From the NCBI GenBank assembly GCA_029718625.1, contig CM056391.1, positions 2,604,852-2,668,851 of the forward strand: a DNA stretch of 64,000 bases. The letters are read 5' to 3'. The first letter of the stretch is position 1, and each line of letters begins with the position of its first letter. A program made the translations under genes and the position numbers. Below the pieces are notes generated by a model. It had not been told where the DNA came from. It did no database searches and saw only the letters and a list, made by a program, of their open reading frames with translations. This DNA comes from Synaphobranchus kaupii. Lineage: Eukaryota; Chordata; Actinopteri; Anguilliformes; Synaphobranchidae. Shown piece after piece: positions 54,639 through 64,000 of this stretch.

Positions 54639-56914
54639 GTATTGCCAACAGGCAGGTGTTGGCAATCCCCAATCATGTCCAATCAATTGAATTTATCACA
54701 GCTGGATAAGTTGTAGAAACATCTCAAGCAGTACCAGTGGAAACAAAATGCACCTCAGCTCACTTTTGAGTGTCATATCAAAGGGTGTGCACACTTGTGT
54801 ACATATGATATTTTACATTTAGATTTTTAATAAATTAGCACAAATGTCTAAAAACCTGTTTTCACTTTGTCATTACGGGCTATTTTGCGTAGAATTTTGA
54901 GACAAAAAATGAACTCAATCTATTGTAGAATATGTCTGTAACGTAATAAAACGTGGAGAAGGTGAAAGGGGTGTGCAGACTTTCCGGCTTGACTATTTCC
55001 TTCATTTCCCCCAATTCGGGGGAACAGAAATTGAACTTGTAACTGTACTATTCTTGTGTGTCATTGCTATGCCAACTGGAATCGTGCAGAAATTTTTTTA
55101 TAAAATAGGGAACTGACATCACCTTGTTAGAAGAAAACGGAGACAAGCTCCACCAATCACGGAGTGTAACGGGCTGTCATGTTGGTAGCAGTAAAGAGCT
55201 TTTGCCGGTAACATTTTCCGAGAGTTTAAAGCTCTCATTATTTTGTGTTTTGCGAACGGGTGTGTTTTGGAATTTTTATTTAAAGTGGTTTTAGAGCTCT
55301 GTGGTCACGTGAAACTCGGAAATGATTGACAGGCTTCTGGAACAAGCAAATATAACAGCAGAGCATATCTCAGTGAGTGTAAAGATATACAGCTCAATAT
55401 GTGTGAGAAAAATATAAAGAGCACATATAAACACACAACATTTTGTGAGCGTGAGGTCTCGGAGAGAGCACATGAGCGAGATCCAGCTGCTTGCAGGCCA
55501 ATTTCAACGTGGAAAAATGAAGCAAAAGGTGTTTAATTGGCGAGTGAAATAGGTGCCGCAATACCAGTGAATGGAGGGAAGCCATGAAGCTAATGACTTT
55601 GCATGTATAATGCTTTTACCAAATACGTTTTCACATTAATTAAACATGCTACACAGCTCTCTCACAAAGATAACTTACAGGAGATATTTTATCATTCAGC
55701 GTAAAAAGTAGGAGCGGTTCATTCTTCAGATTGTGATTTATTCATTTTAACTTCCCATAGATACAGTAGGCCTTAAACAGTAAACAAATAAATCTTCGAG
55801 AGATTGGGCCGATTAAAATGTTTCCACTATTCCATTTGTGGCAAGTCTTCTGCATTCTCTATTTGTTCAGCTTAAACAATAGGAATATATGCACTGTGAT
55901 TACACAGAGACAAAAAACAAGATACTCAACGCTGATACCTGTAATTATAACTGTAATTGGTGGTTTATCATTACATATCATGCACACACAAACATACAGT
56001 ATGTCTGTGTATATTGTTGTAGGTAAAACATGTAAAACACTGGTATTGTAAGTATCGCTGTACAGGTATTATGTGTAACTGCTTGGTACTTGCCTTTTTC
56101 AGAGAAGAACCTGTGTTGCCCTTTAAAAATATGCTAAGGTTTCATGGTATAGTACCCATGGTCTTGCATGGGACTCATAGTCTACTGGAGTGCACTGTAC
56201 TTTATTCCGAATGCAAAAATGATCATTATGTCTCATTAGCTTCATGGCCTTTCAAACAGATGTCGATAAAAGTTAATTCCATACCTTTGGAGGGATCTGT
56301 AAACAAAAAAAAAAAAAAAAAGAAGACAATTGTATATGTTTAAGAGGGCTAGTGCTGGAATGGTTGAAATGATGAACATCATAGCAACCAGTACAGGAAT
56401 AAACAGCATGGAGGAACCCGGACAGGCAATAAATAGCTCAAAATATGAAACGATATATAAAAATATATATGGATTCACAGTTATAAAAAAAAAAAGTCAA
56501 TGACTTAGTATGAAACACAACCACCGAAGATAATCTAGAAAAATATATTGCAGTCTCAGCAGTAAAAAATTGTCCGGCTTCCACTTATTTATAGCTGAAG
56601 TAAAGAAATAAAATAAAAAATAAAGGAACAAAATTACGAGGAACAACAAAATAGATCAATCGTCTTCTGAAGACGGCTTCATAAGGGAATCAATAATTAC
56701 TGCTGCCTGGAATACCATTCAATAATTTCTCAGCTCGCAGCCTAAGAGACGCGGCTGATCACCTCAATTCGTGTCGTCACAGAGAGGAACCCCGGTCCGT
56801 GAGGACCTGTAAAGGCTGCGATGTGTTAGCGCGGAGGCTAAAATAGCTTTATTACCCAGCTGATGTGAGAGGTACACATCCGTGTCAAACGAGCAGTGCT
56901 TATTACAGTGTGTC

Positions 56915-57060
56915 TAACCCTCTGAAGAGTAGCCTACGCTTTTTTGGAATGTTTTTTCTTTCTTTCAAAATTCTAGAACTGTGATTGTTACATCAGCATT
57001 AGAATGTCCAGTTAAGAACATTCTAACCACATATTTGTGACCTCACACCACAGAGGGTTA
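56915..57060. mobile_element. MITE with TAACCCTCTG ends, copy 1
   Basis: 146 bp with 10-bp inverted ends TAACCCTCTG ... CAGAGGGTTA. The internal GATTGTTACATCAGCATTAG and AAGAACATTCTAA are shared with 61548-61711. Confidence 0.75.
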
Positions 57061-57987
57061 AATCCCACTCCTTTTATGTTAATGACTATGCTACTGTAAA
57101 ATGGAGATACAGCAGCCTCTCTTATCCAGTCAGTCCTGTTAAGCTGCAGAGAAACAGGGGCTGATTCACTGGAGATTCTCGCATCCCACGGGGGTTTCTT
57201 TCAAATTCACTACATTACTCAAATGGTCACACAGAAAAATACAGTAAAGATTATTAATGCAATAACAGAAGTTTCTATTGAGTTCCATGTACACATTACA
57301 AGTGAACTAACATGCCGTGTGTTCTTAATTCTGGTTTATAGTCCAGGATATTCGCATGCTTTAATAACTATGCTGTGTAATGTGGAATTTTGCGTTCCTG
57401 CCTAAGCCTTGAAGGACCTACTTGCCTAAGACAGAAAATACTTGCTTGCAGTGTGAGAAAGGGATTTATGGATCTGCCGCACCACTGCGAATACCAGGTA
57501 CCATTTGGCTTAACGCATCGGTTATTTTTCTAATTAAGGAACCGTGCCTGGTGTTGATCCAAAACCAGGAACCCTGGGAGATGCAGTCATTGATCCAGTG
57601 GCATCATTAACACTCAATGGCAATTAAACATCACACGAAACTCGATTCTTTTCAAACGCGGGTCAGATATTCTCTTTGCCCGAGGGTCCTTTCAGGGGAA
57701 AGCCTGCGGTGAGCCTCAAAATACACGCATTGCGTGCCAAAACTGCACTCTTTTATATCGCACATTCCCGCTATTAAATGACGTATTCCGCTCTGCTATT
57801 ACAGGTGGCTGCTATATTGTAATTGTTACGTGTGATGTCATTTGATATGTGATGTAACGGCTGTGCACTTTTCCCTTGTGTTGTGTGTTTGAGAAATTGC
57901 CCGACTGTTATATGTATAATGCAATTCTGTTGTTGTTTTTCCTGCTCAGGGACAACAGATGGAAATAACTCTTTGGCTAAATCTGGC

Positions 57988-57990
57988 TCG

Positions 57991-58021
<31 letters not shown>

Positions 58022-58024
58022 TCT
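57988..58024 (+). repeat. CT microsatellite
   Basis: A short (CT)n run of about 35 bp. Confidence 0.9.
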
Positions 58025-58547
58025 TATGGATATAATGTAGGTTAGTGTCCCTTGTTAAAAGAACATTTTAGTTTTATATTTATAGGAAATTATATATGAA
58101 AAACACCTATCCCACTGAAGGCTACTTATATAGATACATTGTGTATTTTGCACTTGGCGAGCATGAAATTAAACAGTAAGTGCTGGTGCCAAAAACATTC
58201 ACCATAAAGAGACTAGAGACAAGGCCATTAACTGGCAACACTGCCCGACGTCTTTCCCCACACAAACGTGCTACGCCTGTGCGGCAAACAAACAAACAAA
58301 CAAACAAACAAATAAAACGCTATAATGCGCGGTGTAATAAAAGTAGTAATGAGGTAATGACCATGTGATTATCTGCTTGTAATAAAAAAAATAAAAAATA
58401 AAAGATTCTCTCCATTATCATTAGCTGAAGTGTCAACCATTCCATTAGGGTGACTTATCCATAATTTTGAATGATATATCCTATATCCTTACTGTATTCT
58501 AAGTATTTGAGTGATTAACTATGCTTTTAAGGATATACATAGCTATA

Positions 58548-59703
58548 CAGGGGGTGGACAAAAGATCAGAAACACCCCTGAAAAATGGCTTTAACTTTGA
58601 AGCATCTAAGCCACAATTACAAAAGCAAGCAAAGCAAGATCAGGATATCAAAGGGGTCAAATAGTTGGTGCCCGAATTGCAGGTGTCGGTCATAAAAAAC
58701 AGCAAAATGATTTAAGGTGGCAAGAGGAACAGTGTCAAAAATTATGATAACATATGCCCAACACCAAAAAACAGCATCAGCAAAAAAAGAACTGTGGCCA
58801 CAAGTCAAAGCTCTCTGACAGGGACAGACGGACACTTGGTAGGATAGTTGCTAATAACCACAGAACTACAGCTCTTAAAATCACCACAGAATTGAATAAA
58901 TCCATATCTGAACCAGTCTCAACAAAAAACAGTATGTCGTGAGCTTAACAAAGCTGGTATTTATGGCAGGGCCGCCATTCGGAAACCATTCGTATCAAAG
59001 GCTAATGCACAAAAACGCATAACATGGTGTGTGGAACACAAAACCTGGACCCTGAGAAATGGAGAAAAGTGATATGGTCTGATGAGTCATCTTTTACTCT
59101 TTTTAATACATCTGGACGAGTTTATGTTTGGAGAAAGCCTAAGGAGGCATTCAATCCACAATGTCAGTTGCCAACTGTTAAGTATAGTGGTGGTTCTGTG
59201 ATGGTACGGGCAGCCATTTCATGGGACTCATTGGGTCCAATGATTGCTCTCCATGGACGTGTAACGGGCAAACAATATGAAACCATTTTTAAAGACCAGG
59301 TGCACCCTATGGTGCAAACACTGTTCCCTCGTGATGTCCCCATATAACATGATAACGTCCCTATACACACACTGCTAAAAACATTCAAGAATGGCAACAT
59401 GAGGATGATGTCAAATGCCTTCCATGGCCTGCACAATCACCAGATATGAACATAATTGACCCTTTATGGAAAGTTCTGGAGCGCAGAGTGCAAACTAGAT
59501 TTCCACCTCCTTCATCCCTCAAAAAACTGGGGACTGTCCTTCTTGAACAATGGGCCAATATCCCACTACACACAGTTCAGAAATTGTATGACAGCATTCC
59601 TAAAGGGATTGAAACTGTTTTGAAGGCAAAGGGTGGGCCTACTAGTTATTAGTTACTAGATATTCAGTTTTGTAGGTGTTTCCGATATTTTGTCCACCCC
59701 CTG
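58548..59703 (+). mobile_element. Decayed Tc1-family transposon (CAGGGGGTGGACAAA ends)
   Basis: 1156 bp, ends CAGGGGGTGGACAAAAGATC and its approximate complement (TTGTCCACCCCCTG), TA on both sides (58546-58547, 59704-59705). A plus-strand transposase relic is recognisable: KWRKVIWSDESSFTLF, RVYVWRKPKEAFNPQC, KYSGGSVMVRAAISW and GRVTGKQYETIF. An in-frame TAA comes next, then HDNVPIHT. After a frameshift follow WPAQSPDMNIIDPLWKVLERR and PPPSSLKKLG through AKGGPTSY. In NIIDPLW the third catalytic acid is Asp, where Tc1 relatives have Glu. The N-terminal HTH region has several stops. It is a different lineage from the other two long Tc1 copies here. Confidence 0.92.
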
Positions 59704-59737
59704 TACATCTATACTGTATATCATGACATATTATACG

Positions 59738-59792
59738 TATGACATATATATATATATATATGTACAGTGTGCATATCTATATACAGTATATC

Positions 59793-59831
<39 letters not shown>

Positions 59832-59920
59832 TGTATATATATGTATATTATATATACAGTATATATATTTATAGAGAAATAGAGATAGAGATAGAGAAGT
59901 AGATAGATAGATAGAGAAAG
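59738..59920. repeat. TA microsatellite followed by a GATA tract
   Basis: Long TATATA runs with TATACTGTATA words (59741-59872), then AGATAG/GATAGA repeats to about 59920. Confidence 0.93.
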
Positions 59921-60664
59921 AACAAACTCATAACAACTGAAATACAGTTGAGAACAGAGTAGCTGCAGGGGCTGCTGGGGGAATGAGTTTAAGCATGCAG
60001 CCCTCATCAGACGTTAACAAGAATAAACTCTTTCTGATGCTCCTCTTTGAAGAGCCGGATACTGTCTCATCCATGATCACTCAGCAGAACTGGAGTGCTT
60101 TCCAGGAAGGATTTGCTCACCCTTCACCCCTTCCTGTCTGACATATCTTTGCACACAAAGTCGCAAAATTTCACTAACAAGCTCCTCACCAATCCGTACA
60201 TTAATCAAAGGTAAAAGCTTCCCTAATTTCTTCTCCTTGTTATATCATCCTGTCAAAGGAAGCTAACGGACGGTAGACAGCAGACAGAGTGTTGTAAATC
60301 TCACATCAGCTACAGTATCTCATAATCTGATAAGTACTTTCCAGTAGGCAGCTCACTAAACTTTTCAAAAGATCAAAAGCAAAGGTATGTTACCAACATT
60401 ACATTAAAAATGCATGAAGAAAGCATTATTAACATTTATAAATTCTATTAATTTTGATTGTTTTGCTGTAGGTCTTATGAATGGTACATTGCTTATGAAT
60501 ACTCATCAAACATTATGTTTTATTCATGCATTGTGTTGTTCCTACATTACACATCCTTTCACTAAGACTTTTACAAGGCCTGCTACATTTTTGTCCACTA
60601 ATACTGTAATATATATATATATATATCAATCACAGTATCATACACATTTGTAAATATTTAATTT

Positions 60665-60945
60665 TTGGTAGCACTTTACTTGCGCTGTGTTGTCTTGTAA
60701 GGCCTACATAAGGTGGTCATAAGTATCATATAACTCCTGTTATAACCAGCCATGACAGCATATTACAGTTCATGACCGATGCCATACAACTGTCACAGTA
60801 TACAGTATGTAATAGTCATTTTGAATAAATAACTTTAAATTTGTTTAGCAAAATTTGTTTCATGATATTGTAACAATCTATAGTTGCTGAGACTGATTAT
60901 GACAGGTGCTATGACCTGCTTATGACAGCTTTATGCTATAGCAAT
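60665..60945. repeat. Dispersed repeat fragment
   Basis: GGTAGCACTTTACTTGCGCT starts a run of words such as TAAGGTGGTCATAAGTATCA, ACAGCATATTACAG and CTGCTTATGACAG. These are typical of a common fish repeat, possibly the family that also flanks the Tc1 at 18327. Assignment from memory. Confidence 0.4.
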
Positions 60946-61000
60946 TCAATTCAAGTGTTGCCAACTTTAAAAAATAAATAAATGCTCTGCAGGTACATGT

Positions 61001-61500
61001 NNNNNNNNNNNNNNNNNNNNNNNNNNNNNNNNNNNNNNNNNNNNNNNNNNNNNNNNNNNNNNNNNNNNNNNNNNNNNNNNNNNNNNNNNNNNNNNNNNNN
61101 NNNNNNNNNNNNNNNNNNNNNNNNNNNNNNNNNNNNNNNNNNNNNNNNNNNNNNNNNNNNNNNNNNNNNNNNNNNNNNNNNNNNNNNNNNNNNNNNNNNN
61201 NNNNNNNNNNNNNNNNNNNNNNNNNNNNNNNNNNNNNNNNNNNNNNNNNNNNNNNNNNNNNNNNNNNNNNNNNNNNNNNNNNNNNNNNNNNNNNNNNNNN
61301 NNNNNNNNNNNNNNNNNNNNNNNNNNNNNNNNNNNNNNNNNNNNNNNNNNNNNNNNNNNNNNNNNNNNNNNNNNNNNNNNNNNNNNNNNNNNNNNNNNNN
61401 NNNNNNNNNNNNNNNNNNNNNNNNNNNNNNNNNNNNNNNNNNNNNNNNNNNNNNNNNNNNNNNNNNNNNNNNNNNNNNNNNNNNNNNNNNNNNNNNNNNN
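61001..61500. other. Assembly gap (500 N)
   Basis: Exactly 500 N, probably a placeholder of unknown true length. The predicted frames crossing it are meaningless. Confidence 0.99.
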
Positions 61501-61547
61501 TCCGAAACAGCCGCCATTGTGATCTTAAATGAGATCTTTCATGTTTT

Positions 61548-61711
61548 TAACCCTTTGAAGAGGTTTTTTAAATGTTTTTTCAAAATTCTAAATCAGTGTT
61601 CTAGAACTCTATTGTTGTCAATTACCAGTAATGATTGTTACATCAGCATTAGAATGGTCACTTAAGAACATTCTAATCACATTTGTGATTTACTTACACC
61701 TTAAAAGGTTA
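61548..61711. mobile_element. MITE with TAACCCTCTG-like ends, copy 2
   Basis: TAACCCTTTGAAGAG on the left, AAAAGGTTA on the right, with GATTGTTACATCAGCATTAG inside. Same family as 56915-57060 but more diverged, with a longer left interior. Confidence 0.65.
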
Positions 61712-61721
61712 TGTTTATGGT

Positions 61722-61996
61722 CCTGCCAGATCCGAGTGTGGCCGGTGCCAATTGGCAATTGGCGGCTGCTCCCGGGGTGGGGGGAGGGATTCGGAGAGAG
61801 CCCTGGGAGAGCTGGACTCACGGTTAGGAGCTCGAGGAGTCGCGCCCTGAAGAGGACGTGGCGCCCTGTTTCCTGCTACCGGACAAGGGGGTTGTAGCAG
61901 CGGTTCTCTAGCGGTTGCTACACGGGGGGAATTGAATTGTAGAGGGTCCAATTGGTTACCAAATTGGGAGAAAAAGGGAAAAATCTGAAAAAAAAG
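61722..61996 (+). mobile_element. Possible retroposon with an A-rich tail
   Basis: A GC-rich block (CAATTGGCGGCTGCTCCCGG, CCTGCTACCGGACAAGGGGG) passes into TACCAAATTGGGAGAAAAAG and an A-rich end. The asymmetric composition and A tail suggest a short retroposon. No pol III boxes were convincing. Confidence 0.4.
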
Positions 61997-62504
61997 CGCA
62001 GTCAGTGCGCACATCGCATGCAGATGGAGCAGACGGACTGCAGGTGTCTGACTGAACGAGGACAGTCAGGAAACCCTCCCTCTGTGGTTGACTGTACAGT
62101 TATTTGCTGCCATGTGGGGTCAGTAACTACAATGATCAAGATCACCATTGTTCAATACAGGAAAGCCTAGAAGGATCCATACGCTGGAATTTAGTTCCTT
62201 AGCATAAAGTTAATACATCTATTGAACATCTAATATAAGAGCTCGTCCCTAGAGCTCAGTGATGACAGTATCTGTGAAGTCCCTGCAATCTTTCATTGTT
62301 GGTACATGGTAAACATTGGGCCTGCACGGTTCTCCTGTTTGTGTGGCTCCCTATCCGGAGTGATGCAGTTCTTGGAGACCACTGTAAATTTCAGCCAGTG
62401 AAGTCAATGAATAGGGAGAGCTTTGAGACTCGCTCTCAACTCAATAAAATCCATCACTTATTTATTGACCTTACACACGGTATAATTAATGTTTCATGAA
62501 GACA

Positions 62505-62712
62505 TACAAGCACACACTTGCACACACAGCACGCATACACACATACACCCACTTTCCCATAGACACACATGCTCACACAAGCACACACACACACCTTCCC
62601 ATAGGTACACCCACACGCACACACACACACACACACACCTCACCATAGACACACACATACATGCACATAGACACACACACACACACACATCCACCTTCCC
62701 ATAGATACACGT

Positions 62713-62748
<36 letters not shown>

Positions 62749-62765
62749 TCCCATAGGTACACGCA

Positions 62766-62806
<41 letters not shown>

Positions 62807-62827
62807 TCCCATAGGTACACGCACGCG

Positions 62828-62869
<42 letters not shown>

Positions 62870-62884
62870 TCCCATAGGTACACG

Positions 62885-62933
<49 letters not shown>

Positions 62934-62952
62934 TCCCATAGGTACACGCACA

Positions 62953-62991
<39 letters not shown>

Positions 62992-62999
62992 TGCACATA

Positions 63000-63032
<33 letters not shown>

Positions 63033-63039
63033 CACCATA

Positions 63040-63088
<49 letters not shown>

Positions 63089-63170
63089 CCACCTTCCCAT
63101 AGATACACGTGCGCACACACACACACACCTTGCCCATCGACGCACACCACATGCACGCACACACGCTTCA
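62505..63170 (+). repeat. Composite CA array with a CCTTCCCATAG spacer
   Basis: (CA)n runs alternate about eight times with ACCTTCCCATAG followed by a TACACG word, plus CTCACCATAGACACAC variants, giving a higher-order period of roughly 60 bp. Long Cys-Val frames on the minus strand are artefacts. Confidence 0.93.
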
Positions 63171-63259
63171 CGAACCATGGTGACCTTGAAATAAAGTAAT
63201 AGCCTGGAATAAAAGACACTGCTGAGAAAATGGGAAGAGTAGGATGATGACAGAAAAAT

Positions 63260-63310
63260 TCAGATGGGAGAGAGGGAGAGAGAGAGAGAGAGAGCGAAGA
63301 AAAGAAAAAG
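63260..63310 (+). repeat. Short GA tract
   Basis: GGGAGAGAGGGAGAGAGAGA and related, between the CA array and the CCACCCAAACACAG array. Confidence 0.85.
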
Positions 63311-63385
63311 GCTTCATCTCTCTGCACTTCAGTGGGCTGAACAAGCGAAGCACGGGGAGGCGTTTGTGCGATTGCTCCCTCTCTC

Positions 63386-64000
63386 CCCACCCAAACACAG
63401 AGATACGTCCCTCTCTCTCCCACCCAAACACAGAGATACGACCCTCCCTCTGTCCACCCAAACACAGGGATACGTCCATCTCTCTCTTCCACCCAAACAG
63501 AGAGATACGTCCCTCCCTCTCTCCCACCCAAACACAGAGAAACGTCCCTCTCTCTCCCACCCAAACACAGAGATACGACCCTCCCTCTCTCCCACCCAAA
63601 CACAGAGATCCGTCCCTCTCTCTCTCCCACCCAAACACAGTGATACGTCCCTCCCTCTCTCCCACCCAAACACAGAGATACGTCCCTCTCTCTCTCCCAC
63701 CCAAACACAGAGATACGTCCCTCCCTCTGTCCCACCCAAACACAGGGATACGTCCATCTCTCTCTTCCACCCAAACAGAGAGATACGTCCCTCCCTCTCC
63801 CACCCAAACACAGAGATACGTCCCTCCCTCTCTCCCACCCAAACACAGTGATACGTCCCTCTCTCTCTCCCACCCAAACACAGTGATACGTCCCTCTCTC
63901 TCCCCACCCAAACACAGAGATACGTCCCTCCCTCTGTCCCCACCCAAACACAGGGATACGTCCATCTCTCTCTTCCACCCAAACAGAGAGATACGTCCCT
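63386..64000 (+). repeat. CCACCCAAACACAG minisatellite running off the window
   Basis: Units of about 33-40 bp, CCACCCAAACACAGAGATAC then GTCCCTC and a variable CT tract, are repeated about 16 times and continue past 64000. The CT-length changes shift frame, yet all three minus frames stay open because the unit has no stops on that strand. Confidence 0.93.

Larger units (their letters stand above)
53118..54994 (-). mobile_element. Tc1-family transposon, nearly intact, with a SINE inside
   Basis: Long inverted ends (about 150 bp, left CAGACAAGCCGGAAAGTCTG, right GCAGACTTTCCGGCTTG) with TA on the left. The right tip is eroded. The minus-strand transposase is at about 53345-54382. Without the roughly 240-bp SINE (54397-54638) the element would be about 1.63 kb, normal for Tc1. 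The IR words CCACCTTCTCCACGTTTTAT are typical of a common fish Tc1 lineage. Confidence 0.92.

Noticed and set aside
60951..61665. Open frames made of X residues
   Set aside because: They cross the 500-N gap.
61715..62014. 99-codon minus-strand frame
   Set aside because: It lies in a GC-rich dispersed repeat. No splice borders or family similarity were seen.
62494..63978. 494-codon minus-strand open frame
   Set aside because: It is read entirely through CA and CT minisatellites. Other frames are open too and the composition is only Cys-Val or Gly-Arg repeats.

Overview
The window is a piece of a vertebrate, almost certainly ray-finned fish, nuclear genome. It holds the 3' two thirds of one large split gene on the minus strand, buried in repeats. 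Nine exons with GT-AG borders on the minus strand (52670 down to 4916) join in one frame, 1650 nt including the stop, giving 549 residues. They encode the end of a first Ig-like domain, a complete second Ig-like domain and the long C-terminal domain of a follistatin-like 4/5 protein. Wording such as [23 protein letters not shown] and [12 protein letters not shown] fits FSTL5 better than FSTL4, so I call it fstl5. The upstream exons (signal peptide, Kazal domain, EF-hands, start of Ig1) lie beyond 64000 or in the 500-N gap at 61001-61500. One exon is a 27-nt microexon (25802-25828) found by homology and splice sites.

Layout. 1-2700: sequence downstream of the gene with two copies of a MITE-like repeat. 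2706-4915: probable 3' UTR. 4916-5618: last coding exon. 5619-24834: introns with a possible solo LTR, a 29-bp-TIR MITE, a 43-bp minisatellite, CA, CT and GTA arrays, a deleted Tc1 relative (15875-16401) and a decayed Sleeping-Beauty-type Tc1 (18327-19833), separated by four small exons. 24835-46549: a 108-bp tandem repeat, the microexon and a 20.7-kb intron carrying 24-bp and 31-bp minisatellites, several MITEs and a 7-kb satellite (37410-44400). 46550-52670: three Ig exons with GT and GA tracts and a 33-bp minisatellite next to a splice donor. 52671-64000: upstream intron with a nearly intact Tc1 (53118-54994) carrying a tRNA-derived SINE, another Tc1 (58548-59703), the gap, and CA-rich and CT-rich arrays to the window edge.

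The most unusual object is the 7-kb satellite. It has 188 complete 37-bp units in perfect register, and each carries the 10-bp CArG box of the c-fos serum response element inside its dyad (TGTCC-ATATTA-GGACA). Each also carries an adjoining CAGGTG E-box that is at the same time a near-perfect plus-strand 5' splice site (CAGGTGAGTAT). No other protein-coding gene is convincing. The remaining long open frames come from simple repeats, transposons or exon shadows.
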